From positions 62,001-126,000 of the forward strand of contig JARVKI010000064.1 in the NCBI GenBank assembly GCA_036674765.1: a stretch of DNA of 64,000 nt, in the 5' to 3' direction. Under the pieces are notes generated by a model. It did not search any database, was not told the DNA's origin, and saw nothing but the letters and a program-made list of their open reading frames with translations. The position numbers and the translations under genes are program-made. Origin of the DNA: Seiridium cupressi. Its lineage: Eukaryota; Ascomycota; Sordariomycetes; Amphisphaeriales; Sporocadaceae. Shown in pieces: positions 22,698 to 32,000 of the stretch (positions within the stretch are counted from its first letter, which is position 1; every line of letters begins with the position of its first letter).

Positions 22698-25010
22698 TCA
22701 TTCAAGCCGTGTTTCCAGTGGCAGCACATAGGGATCCAGCTCGATGCCCACATAAGGCTCTCCATCGGAGCCGATGAATCCCCCAAATGTGTATGTTCTG
22801 GTGTCTCCAGAGCTATTCGACGTCATTGCGTCAGGTCCAGTATATTCTTCAACAGCCCGACTCGCAGCGACATAGGCTAGTATCGATCCGATCGTCGAGG
22901 GCAGTCGAGGCAATGTAACACCTAATCCCTTTGTATATACAAGCACTGCAACGGCTATATTGATAAACAAGATCACAAGACTCACGATGAGTGCCGCATT
23001 TGACATGAAAATGCGAGTTTCCGTTCGGACGACAAATCCGTTGATCGGAGTGGCACGAATGGTAGAGTTGAACAAGTCAGGGTTTAGTCCGAACATGACC
23101 GCTACGGTTTCTCGAAGTACAACCTCGAGGGCTGGGAGCATGACTTCTGGGTCGGGAACTGGCAGTTGTGGGTTGATATGTGAAGCCGTGTTGAGGTAAA
23201 GCTTCATAAAGGTGTTCACCCAGTCGCGAGTGATTGTGGCATTGTGCCATTCATTCTCCGAGTCGGTGGTTGCCAAAATGAGCATGTTCGCAAGAAGTTT
23301 CTGGGTTCTGTTTGCTCCGAACACTGAGCCTGCATCGCGGAGATCGCTCACCCTTTCTTGACCATGGATGGGACCTTGTGAGTCGACCTTGACTTCGTAC
23401 GACGCCACATGGAGAAGAAGCTCGCATTGAGTAAATTCAGCAGTGGGCGGATTCCGAATTTCTCCAGTGGCAGTAGCATTTACTCGTAGCCAGCCAAAAA
23501 CAATCCTTTTGCTGCAGAAACTGGCCGCTTCTGCAGTCTCGGCTTGACTCGAACCAATTGAGCTCAAACCAGTGACGAGCTCCAAGGAAGACTGACCCAT
23601 TGGTTGATTCACATACATCACTGTATCTTCGAAATGGTCAGAAACTGTCGTGTTGTACAGCCACGCTGTAGTCACGCCACATTGTATCCTAGACCCATCG
23701 TCGGCGACAGAGTTGAGCGATAACTGCTGATGGGTCGTGTTTACGACCACGTGAACGTATGTCTCCGATGCGTCGTCGGTCGTAACGACCGAGCACCTTG
23801 GTTCAAGAGATACTCCTGTAGTATTCGCCTTCAGCACATCCGCTGGTGAAGACGATCCAGGTGAATGGGCGAAAGGAAGAAAATATGCCTCAGGAGTAGT
23901 CCATGAGGGCCGTGTTGTATGTGTTGATAGGTTGCTCAAGGCGAGTTGCTCATGGTCGGTGTAGAAGACCGGTTGGCCCTTCCTGTCTGCGACTGTATCT
24001 CGTGACATGTTCAAGAAGCGTCGTTGCTGATATTGAGTGCCATACTCGACGTCGACTGGGACCTCATTAAAAATGCCACCGAGGCCCACCGCAAGAACAT
24101 TGGCTAGCATAACCACGACACAAATAATGGTCAAGGAATAATGACTAGATCTCAGGGCCCTCCACACATTGAACTGAGGCATCAGACTAGTGTAATCAGC
24201 ATCGATCATATGTTGGGCAGTCGCATTGCCCTTTTGCAACCTTCGGAAAGGCTGCACGAGGCATAGTATTCGATTGAGGAGAACCCAAAACGGTTCGAGA
24301 AATGTCACAAAGACGGTGGGAATGTAGTTCCCTAGAAGCTGAAGAACTTCAAAATTATTGGATGGTCGAGGAAGTCCTAAATCAATTATCAATCACAACA
24401 AGATCCAGAGACATGCTCGTCTTTGTACTCACCTCCAAGCATGATTTCCTTGTACTTGAAGTACACGAGCATTGCAGCACCGGCAAGCATTAGCAGAATC
24501 ACCATAGATCCTACTTTGAGTTGGAGAATCAAAGATTAAACTCATCCAGCTGATGTGTTCCTGGATCGCTCACCTACCCCCAACTCTTGCCGCGAAATGA
24601 TGCCGTCCACCTCTTCGGAAACGCAGGAGAGATACGTCTCACCACCCTTTTGCTGGGTCTTAAACAGCTTCTTGCTAATAGTCTTCTTCAGAGAATCTTC
24701 ATTCATTCGATCCATAGGTGAAAACTGCGAAGAAAAAGCCGTAAATTACTGCGATCACTGTCGGCAGGTAAAGGGCCGTGATATGGGCTGAGTCGCGTAT
24801 ATCATTGACAGACAGCGATGCAGCGAGGGGACCGGATCGTTGTGTCTCCTGGACAAGCACCTCGAGAGTGATTGCCAAGGCGAGTGAAAATGCAATGAAG
24901 GTCAATATGAACGGCGACCGTATTGACCTGGGCTCCCAATGAACTCCTTCCTGCCCTTTTGAGACATGCATTTTGGTCCGTTTTCGCGTTCCATTATGCC
25001 TAGGAGCCAT
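22698..25010 (-). CDS. DUF3433-type fungal membrane protein, first repeat apparently truncated
   Basis: The function of DUF3433 proteins is unknown. The safe exons are 24574-24724 (left limit sure, right limit inferred), 24433-24510 and 22698-24376, in frame across introns 24511-24573 and 24377-24432. The part from 24376 down holds a membrane-rich block with NYIPTVFVTFLEPFW, a long glycosylated-type region and the usual C-terminal block, LPSTIGSILAYVAASR. An N-terminal exon starts at ATG 25010 and carries WEPRSIRS and YLPTVIAVIYG, typical of the first DUF3433 unit. That frame hits a stop after GSNE, while the next exon uses another frame. A clean acceptor (CTTCGCAG, ending at 24725) opens the second exon in phase 0, but I find no good donor that keeps the YLPT motif. 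The second half of the first unit is absent. It may be a frameshifted or deleted allele, or have a splice form I cannot see. Confidence 0.6.
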
Positions 25011-25203
25011 CTGGTGACAAGCATCATGGTTGGATGCTAGATAGATTCACTCGTACTCGGGAGGAGTAGTTGCCTCACGGTAGAGGTTGCTATTTAGACC
25101 GGGATACACTGGAGGTCTTGAGCCGTCTTTGACATTGAATAAATGTGCTGAGACAGGCATCGCTCAAGGTAGTGAGACAGACCAACTGTCCCTGAGAAAT
25201 TTG

Positions 25204-25240
<37 letters not shown>

Positions 25241-25396
25241 AACAAGATTGAGAATTTTATATAAAAAAAATTGATTAAGGAAGATTTATAAAGGTTAGGA
25301 AAGTGGAAGTTAAAAAAAAAAGTTTTTTTAAATTTAAAAAATGTTCTGTTAAAGGCACCGCTCATTGTTTTTTTAAATCACAAATTGCCCTTTTAA

Positions 25397-25434
<38 letters not shown>

Positions 25435-26367
25435 CATTCACCCCTTGGCAGAATTGAGATTAAATCAAGAGAGTCCGGAAGATTTATCACGGTGAGCTCA
25501 GTGGAAGGTAATACACTCTGTATTTTCCAGCATCAGATCATATTACCACACTAATGCATGTCTTAAGCGCTCAGCACATAAGCCCCAAACACACATCCTT
25601 GGGCTTAATCGACGTAATGCTCCCATGCTAGCTTGAATGCTATCATAATTTAGAAGTGAGCATTCCGTTTTGACGTATACGCCAATAAGCTGTTGCTCGA
25701 GAACAAACCTTGAGGTTACATATGGGAAAGACTCCACACATGTCCTGGTTGTTGTAGAATGTATCTACAAGTGGCCGGAAAGTAAGGATCCGCCGTTTAG
25801 ACGGCGACAGTTATCCAATTTAGGCACCCTATAGGCAAATAGAAGTGTAAGCACCCGTTGTAGATAGGCTCTTTAGACGACAAAACCCCCCTAAGTGAGG
25901 CTGTGACCAACAACTCAGTCTGATTCGGCAAATATACTAGCCAGACTAGATCGGCACAAGATCAGACGCGTATGCACCAAGCACTTGTGGAACCGTTTAT
26001 ATAGAGACGTCCTCTAGTCTAGTTGCAGACCACGAGGTCGCCAGTTAAACAAACCCGCTAAAGAATAGCAATTGCCGCAATTCATGGATGCAAGAGTATC
26101 ATTCGGTCGTGTAACAGTGGTGCAAAATTCGCCCAGCGCAAGAAGTCACTGAATCTATCACAAATTACAACAGTGAAGAGGAAATCAACTGCAGATAGAG
26201 TTTCGAGGCAGAGAAGCATTGGGTTAGTGAGATCCGGAGACGCGCGCTTAATCGCCCCACTTCCGTCTGGCAGCCCCACCATCCCTTACGCTGTCGTCTT
26301 TGGCCATGAATGGGAGCCTAGACTTGACTTCATACAACCTTCATCAACGCTTTCACACTTTGGGGCC
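25011..26367. other. Intergenic region between the DUF3433 gene and ESS2, with A-tract segment
   Basis: The divergent promoters of both genes lie here. Between them sits an AT-rich segment bounded by two long A-runs (separate entry). From 25440 to 26367 I see no gene. The ESS2 frame is open back to 26173, but the ATG at 26368 fits the family start better. Confidence 0.4.
25204..25433. repeat. AT-rich segment flanked by two long poly(A) runs
   Basis: A run of 35 A (25204-25238) and a run of 32 A (25402-25433) on the plus strand flank about 160 bases of very AT-rich sequence. Inside are shorter A and T runs and the palindromic word TTTAAATTTAAA near 25327. Long pure A-runs of this size are rare in fungal chromosomes. 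They could come from retroposed poly(A) tails or from slippage. No coding capacity is convincing here. Confidence 0.7.
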
Positions 26368-27696
26368 ATGGAGTCGCAAAGCGCATCGTCATCGGCCCTC
26401 GTGCGCAAGAGGGGCGACTTGGAGCTCATGCCTCCTCCGCCCCCGACAAAACGAATCAAGCGGCCGAAGAAGGTCTTGGACGAAGACACATACACGGATG
26501 CCTTGTCACAAATCATCGCTCGCGACTTCTTCCCTGGACTTCTAGAAAGCGAAACCCAGCAGGAGTACCTGGATGCGCTAGACTCGAAGGACCAGGAGTG
26601 GATCAACAGCGCGAGCAGGCGGCTGCACCAGATCATAACGCCAGGCCGGCAGAAATCTAGAAGAGGCACATCGTTAGCACCAGGCGCGCAGACACCGAGA
26701 GGCTTCATCGGCGACACCCCCGTCTCGGTGTCCGGCCAGTCAACCGTCTCTGCGCTGCCTGAGCAGCCAAACATAGATATGAACATGAGCCTGGGTGCTT
26801 TCCAGTCCGAGTACACGAGTGAGGATAACGAGAGCTTCTATAAGCTACTCGACAAGCAGAACAGCAAGAGAGCGGAGAAATACGCATGGTTGTGGACAGG
26901 AAACAAGCTGCCATCGAAAATGCAGCTGAAACAAAAGCAGATCGAAGCAAAGATATCGGGGACGCAAAGCTTGACCGATGATGGATGGAAAAAGGACAGA
27001 CTAGCCATCAAAGACCGCGACGAGAGACCAGCGCAGCCCGATACTTGGAAAGCACCCCCAAACAATGCGCTCATGTTTGCGCCAGATGGCGTGGAAGATT
27101 CCGTGGAGACAATCGCCCAAAGAGCAGAAGCCGTTTCCAAGGCGGCACCGAAGGCCGTCAACTATCAAAACACCAGGTTGGCCCCGCCGAAGATTAGCGA
27201 TGAGGAGCCGGACCTTGGGTCGCCATCTCTTTCGGCCGTCAGAGATGCTATTGCGGGGAAAAGGACAGGAAGCATTGCGAGCTCAAGCATCGTGGGTAGC
27301 GAAACGCCGCGCGTCAATGGGTATGCATTTGTAGACGACGAGGAGCCAGAGTACGAAGCACCGAAAGCGCCCAGGATTGACCTTGGACCTGGTGATGCTA
27401 CGCCAAATCCATTCAAGATCAACGAACAGAGCAGAAGGGAGGCACTCCACCATCGTATGGTAGACAAGATCTCGCAGTCCAAGAGGACGTCTGTAAAAGT
27501 CGGTATGACTGGGAAGGTAGATACTACGCCGGCGCCCAAGTTTCCGAGTAGTCCCCGGGTGGGCGGTGAACTGACGCCGGCAGCTCAGCGACTTTGGGGT
27601 AAGATTGGTGGAAGCGGAGGGTTAACACCCAAGACGCCTTTTGGTCAATCGACGCCAGCGCGGAGGGTCTCGAAGTTGAGGCAGGTCACGAAATGA
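26368..27696 (+). CDS. ESS2 (DGCR14/Es2) nuclear splicing-associated protein
   Basis: ESS2 proteins (DGCR14 in mammals, Bis1 in fission yeast) associate with the spliceosome in the nucleus and are needed for correct choice of splice sites. This intact single exon gives 442 residues starting at ATG 26368. Its N-terminal block is the family hallmark: VLDEDTYTDALSQIIARDFFPG, shown here in parts, near residues 38-60. It is followed by a coiled, charged region. A later block (EKYAWLWTGNKLP and neighbours, near 171-186) and the C-terminal block with LTPAAQRLWGKI and TPFG also fit. Ser/Pro-rich, low-complexity segments separate these blocks. Its same-strand neighbour at 28058 is also a splicing factor, though the 361-base gap suggests separate promoters. 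Confidence 0.9.
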   Translation: MESQSASSSALVRKRGDLELMPPPPPTKRIKRPKKVLDEDTYTDALSQIIARDFFPGLLESETQQEYLDALDSKDQEWINSASRRLHQIITPGRQKSRRGTSLAPGAQTPRGFIGDTPVSVSGQSTVSALPEQPNIDMNMSLGAFQSEYTSEDNESFYKLLDKQNSKRAEKYAWLWTGNKLPSKMQLKQKQIEAKISGTQSLTDDGWKKDRLAIKDRDERPAQPDTWKAPPNNALMFAPDGVEDSVETIAQRAEAVSKAAPKAVNYQNTRLAPPKISDEEPDLGSPSLSAVRDAIAGKRTGSIASSSIVGSETPRVNGYAFVDDEEPEYEAPKAPRIDLGPGDATPNPFKINEQSRREALHHRMVDKISQSKRTSVKVGMTGKVDTTPAPKFPSSPRVGGELTPAAQRLWGKIGGSGGLTPKTPFGQSTPARRVSKLRQVTK

Positions 27697-28057
27697 ATAC
27701 CAATAGAATGATCATCACGATATATGAAATAGAGATACCCCCAATAGATTAGTTACGTCAATGTCACCCGGCTTCATAACAAACTTGTCGAGCACGCCTT
27801 GAATATCATCTGGGAAAACGCAACACTACGGTTGCATCGAAGTCACAGAGTTCAAGGCCCTTCTTACAGCCGTAAATCAGATTCCTTCGTCAGAAATAAT
27901 GCTGCCCTACGAAAGTCGGTTGCGGAAGCTACAGAGGTGCCGATAGCAACGGTAGTGGGGTCGCCGAATGAGAACGTTGATTGGCCCATGAAGCTTCCCA
28001 ACTTTTGATCTCTCTGCCTTGCGACAACACTTTTTTCACACTTCCAGCGCAACCACA
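27697..28057. promoter_or_regulatory. Intergenic region between ESS2 and SAD1
   Basis: These 361 bases hold the ESS2 3' end and the SAD1 promoter. No reading frame in the region resembles a gene, and no clear TATA box is seen. Confidence 0.4.
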
Positions 28058-29665
28058 ATGTCCAAGCGACCGGCATCAGAAGCTCTGGAGGAGTCTATGG
28101 GAGTAGGCTCGCCTGCATCAAAGAAGTCCAGGTTTGATGATGGCCCTACCGAATTCCCGAACGGCCAAGTGAACGGGGACGGCGCAACGCCATTGCAACG
28201 CGACGAGGCTGAAGATGAGGATGACTTGGAGGACGATGTCCAAGAAAAAGCACCGATACGACAAGCAGCACCAACTGCTGGCTACGATGACCTTTACCTT
28301 GACACGATAGAGCGAAGTGTGCTCGACTTCGACTTCGAAAAGCTCTGTTCCATCAGCCTGTCCAACATCAACGTCTACGCCTGCCTAATCTGCGGGAAGT
28401 ACTTCCAGGGTCGAGGCCCCAAATCGCACGCCTATTTCCATGCGCTGGACGAGGGCCACCATGTCTTCATTAATATGGAGACGCAGAAGGTATACGTGCT
28501 GCCGGAAGGGTACGAGGTCAAGAGCAAGTCGCTGGAAGACATCAAGTACGTCTCAGACCCCCGGTACACGAAACAAGAAGTCATGGAGCTGGATCGTAAG
28601 CCCAGGAGCGCGTGGACCCTTGGTGGGAAGGAATACACGCCGGGCTATGTGGGCATGAACAACATCAAGGAAAACGATTACCTGAACGTGGTCGTGCAAG
28701 CGCTGTCGCATGTGGCTCCACTGAGGAATTACTTCCTGCTGGAGAACATGTCGTCAAAATCAGAACTGGTGAAGCGATGCAGTATCCTATTCAGGAAAAT
28801 ATGGAATCCTCGTGCCTTTAAGAATCATGTGTCGCCGCATGAGCTGTTACAGGAGATCTCGCTACGATCAAACAAGCGCTTCAACCTCACAGTCCAGTCA
28901 GATCCTGTCGAGTTTCTGTCATGGTTCTTGAACAACCTGCACCTGGGGCTAGGAGGTAGCAAAACAAAACCTGGAAGCAGTATTGTACAAAGGATATTCC
29001 AAGGAAAACTGAAGGTTGAGTCTCAGGACATCACAGCAAGAGCCGATATTGGCGATCGTTTGCGATTTGAGGAGGCGGCGGAAGTCAAAGCAGACATCAA
29101 TCGATTCCTCCTTTTGACCCTCGATTTACCGGCAGCGCCCCTTTTCCAGGACGAGCTAGAGCAGAACATCGTCCCTCAAGTACCGCTCACGACAATTCTT
29201 TCCAAATACGATGGTAGAAAGGCACAAGAGCATCTTGCACAACGCAAACGCTACAGGCTGATGCACCCATTGCCTCCATATCTCATCTTCCACATCAAGC
29301 GTTTCTCCACGAACAAGTTTGTCTCCGAGCGAAACCCAACAATTGTGACGTTCGATGCACAGAACCTAGACGTGTCACCATACGTCGAACCAAACCCAGC
29401 TGAACATCCGCCAGGAGAGCCTATTTATTACGACTTACTAGCAAACGTGGTACACGAAGCAGTGCGAGCCAAGGAAGACGTGGCAGACACAGCCGAGGAG
29501 AGGAAGACATGGAAGGTGCAATTAAGAGATAAGGCGAGGGACGAGTGGATGACCTGCCAGGATCTATTCGTGGAGAATACGCAGAAGGAGTTGTTATATC
29601 TCGGAGAGTCATATCTCCAGATATGGGAAAGACGGCGCGAACCCAAGGGGAAAAGCAAAGCATAG
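28058..29665 (+). CDS. sad1: SAD1/USP39 tri-snRNP assembly protein (inactive ubiquitin-protease fold)
   Basis: Sad1 (USP39 in mammals) keeps the U4/U6.U5 tri-snRNP assembled for splicing in the nucleus. The single exon gives 535 residues; I took ATG 28058, the first before a typical disordered N-terminus rich in Asp and Glu. A ZnF-UBP domain covers about 80-180, with ligands among Cys109, Cys112, His124, His128 and His134. A USP-fold domain follows. Its active-site Cys box reads NNIKENDYLN (201-210), with Asp207 where active proteases have Cys, so it should not cleave ubiquitin, as known for the family. The motifs SDPVEFLSWFLNNLH and LIFHIKRFS confirm the fold. The gene is intact, close behind ESS2 on the same strand. 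Confidence 0.95.
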   Translation: MSKRPASEALEESMGVGSPASKKSRFDDGPTEFPNGQVNGDGATPLQRDEAEDEDDLEDDVQEKAPIRQAAPTAGYDDLYLDTIERSVLDFDFEKLCSISLSNINVYACLICGKYFQGRGPKSHAYFHALDEGHHVFINMETQKVYVLPEGYEVKSKSLEDIKYVSDPRYTKQEVMELDRKPRSAWTLGGKEYTPGYVGMNNIKENDYLNVVVQALSHVAPLRNYFLLENMSSKSELVKRCSILFRKIWNPRAFKNHVSPHELLQEISLRSNKRFNLTVQSDPVEFLSWFLNNLHLGLGGSKTKPGSSIVQRIFQGKLKVESQDITARADIGDRLRFEEAAEVKADINRFLLLTLDLPAAPLFQDELEQNIVPQVPLTTILSKYDGRKAQEHLAQRKRYRLMHPLPPYLIFHIKRFSTNKFVSERNPTIVTFDAQNLDVSPYVEPNPAEHPPGEPIYYDLLANVVHEAVRAKEDVADTAEERKTWKVQLRDKARDEWMTCQDLFVENTQKELLYLGESYLQIWERRREPKGKSKA

Positions 29666-30149
29666 AATATCCTGCCATCAGGTCTGCAGTTGTAAGCTAC
29701 ATTGTTAGTACGTATAGGCCAGTTAATGTACTAGGTATAGTTTACTGGGCATAGACCAGAGTCATGGGGACACTTAGCCTATCAATTGGGCGGCAAACTT
29801 CTGGATAGAAATCATTTGATTGACTGGATCCTGGTACTTCGTGATGATTCCCATTACTTCTATAAATGTTGCACCACAACAATTGATGAGATTCTTGACC
29901 AGGACAAATCAGGCTCACACGTGGAGGTCATGATGCTTAGACGCCGCAAAGACACCATAGCTGGGTTGCGATGTGAAAGTTTACGCATGTCCCGACTGAC
30001 TTACAGTATTCTCATAATACTCCTACTACACCTCTGTTGATCTACGCAATACACCACCACACTTCGAAACATCAACTCCTGGTAGTGAATACACGATGAG
30101 CATGGGTATGATACCCCTCAACCCTCGGCCCCACTTACACACCCGTACA
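29666..30149. other. Region between SAD1 and the methyltransferase pseudogene
   Basis: About 480 bases without a clear gene. The N-terminal third of the methyltransferase would be expected here, but I recognise no conserved block, such as the family's NEQHYEV motif. The open frame 29786-30040 resembles nothing known. Confidence 0.4.
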
Positions 30150-31030
30150 CCGGCGCAAGCCAATCTCTCCTGCCTCATAATGTGAGTGAAACCCTGGGAT
30201 ATCGTAGTTGGAAAAGCCTGGCTGGAAGACGGTATGTGCTTCCTTGATCTAGGATGTGGCTGGGGCTTGGGAGCATTGTTCTTTGCGGGGATGCTACCGA
30301 AGTCCAAGGTCACACACAGCCTTTTCAAACTCGAGAACTCGGAAGGAGTACATCGACGCCAAGGCCAAAGAGAAGGGCCTCACCAATCTCAACGTCGTCA
30401 CTGGCGATGTGTCCCTTTACGATTTCGAGAAAGAAAAGGCAAGCTTTGAATCCTGTGTTGTCTATCGAGGTAACCTATCTTGCTTGATATCGATGAACCA
30501 ATATAGGTTTCCCGCAGATGTTTGAACACATGAAGAATTACGAACTACTGATGGCCAGGGTTGCGAAAGTTCTTAAGCCTGGTGGTAAGCTGTTCGTCTA
30601 TATATTTGCCCGCAAGGACAGTCCGTACGACTACGAGGAGGGGTGGATGACCACGCACTTCTTTACCGGCGGCACCATACCCTCCGCGGATTTGCTTCCT
30701 CACTTCCCAAAGCACCTGAAAATCGAGAAGCAATGGTGGGTGAACGGCAACAATTACTCGAAAATTCGCGAGGTATATCACTTGATCATCCAGGTCGTTT
30801 CATGGACCACTGTGCTGACACTGCCATTAGGATTGGCTTTCCTTGATGATTGCCAACAAGAAGCAGATCTGGCCGCACCTCGTTGAGACATATGGGGAGC
30901 AGAATGCGAGTACATGGTACAACCGCTGGCAAATCCTTTATATGGCCTGTTCGGAGCTGTTTGCGTACGACGGCGGATATACATGGGAGTCTCGCATTAT
31001 CTGTTCGAGAAGCCGAAGCCGAAGGCATAA
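30150..31030 (+). pseudogene. Frameshifted SAM-dependent methyltransferase (cyclopropane-fatty-acyl-phospholipid synthase-like)
   Basis: The intact family methylates small or lipid substrates using S-adenosylmethionine. Recognisable pieces lie in family order but in different frames. Motif I, LDLGCGWG, is near 30244-30267. The block EYIDAKAKEKGLTNLNVVTGD starts near 30350, here split by frame from motif I. FEHMKNYELLMARVAKVLKPGG (from 30521) and the C-terminal block WPHLVETYGE (from 30873) follow. Two introns still look spliceable: 30470-30517 and 30773-30830. Three lesions are visible: extra bases in a CACACA run (30311-30318), loss of two bases near 30461-30465, and loss of one G in a G-run at 30985-30987. 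Beyond the last lesion the old frame runs to a TAA at 31028-31030. The N-terminal third is missing or unrecognisable. Sequencing error could explain single lesions, hardly all of them plus the lost N-terminus. Confidence 0.8.
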
Positions 31031-31239
31031 TGTTGACGTTGTTCCTTTGCGTTGTTTTATGTACATAGACAATGAGACTGGCGGTGATATTCCCAATCCA
31101 ATCACTTATCGAATCTCTCGTGCTTGCGCTCGTGACTGCGGTCCAGTTCCTCGAGATGACCATTGGCCGCGTACTTCGATCACCATCGCCTCTAATACAT
31201 CCTCGGTACCTCCGTGTTTCTTCCGATTTGATTGATCGT

Positions 31240-31501
31240 CTAGTGGTCCCAAGGGTGCTTCCAACCCATCAGGACGGGACCTGTCAAATGCGTGAGTATT
31301 GTGATTGATGCAGAGGGGTGGGTGTCAATTACCGTCCTTCTTCGCCCGGTACATTAGCTGTGAAGTATGTCAGCAACCAGAGTTCAATGCTATTGATTTC
31401 TCGGGGATTCTTACGAAGAACCACATGCTTGCGCCCAGAGCAGTGGCAGTGATTCTGTAGATGGGAGCGACGTGAGGTCGGATACCGGGACCGCCTGCCA
31501 T
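31240..31501 (-). CDS. Small mitochondrial complex I subunit, NDUFB2/AGGG-like
   Basis: The protein has only 50 residues in three exons: 31415-31501, 31333-31357 and 31240-31280. Introns 31358-31414 and 31281-31332 have GT and AG ends. It starts MAGGPGIRPHVAPIYR and has a hydrophobic stretch (ALGASMWFFLMYR) that would be one membrane segment. It ends in GWKHPWDH, a block I recall from the fungal counterparts of the complex I beta subunit NDUFB2. It would sit in the membrane arm of NADH:ubiquinone oxidoreductase. The splice phases join exactly, which supports the model. The assignment to NDUFB2, rather than another small beta subunit, is from memory of the family and less sure than the gene itself. 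It is divergent from the kinase gene at 32001. Confidence 0.75.
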
Positions 31502-32000
31502 TGTGTCCGTATGCTGCTTCCTGTCAGCTTCTGGGTCGTCAATTCGGATGAAACAAGGTCGTGCGTCTTACTATTGAGACTTTCGCAGGTGGTGGATGTG
31601 TTATGGGTGAGGGATGATTCGTCAGTTGAAGCTTGATGTCGCAAGTCGTGAAGTCGGTTCGCTTGGCCGCCAAAGAGCAAGCTCGGGCCATCGGCCACGG
31701 CAGTCGGAGTTTAGACGCCCGGACCATCCAGATCAGTGACCTCAGAATTATTCCCAAGCATGCATTGTCTAGGAACGACTCTGGGTCCACCATTGTGCTC
31801 ATTATTCTGCGCATTGTTGCTCTTCGTGCGATTCCGATGTTGGCACCTCATCCTGAGGCTGCCGAATTCGCCGCAGGTCTTCTCACAGCCTGAGAGCTTG
31901 CCCGACTTGTATTTCTATCCGCCAGTCAAGTCCGATCATCATCTGCCTCACGTCGAAACATAACAATACCGACGAACAGCAATATCAAACATCCGCAATC
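31502..32000. promoter_or_regulatory. Divergent promoter of the complex I subunit and BUR1 genes
   Basis: About 500 bases separate the two start codons, so the promoters probably overlap. No TATA box stands out. Open frames here on both strands have no family features. Confidence 0.45.
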
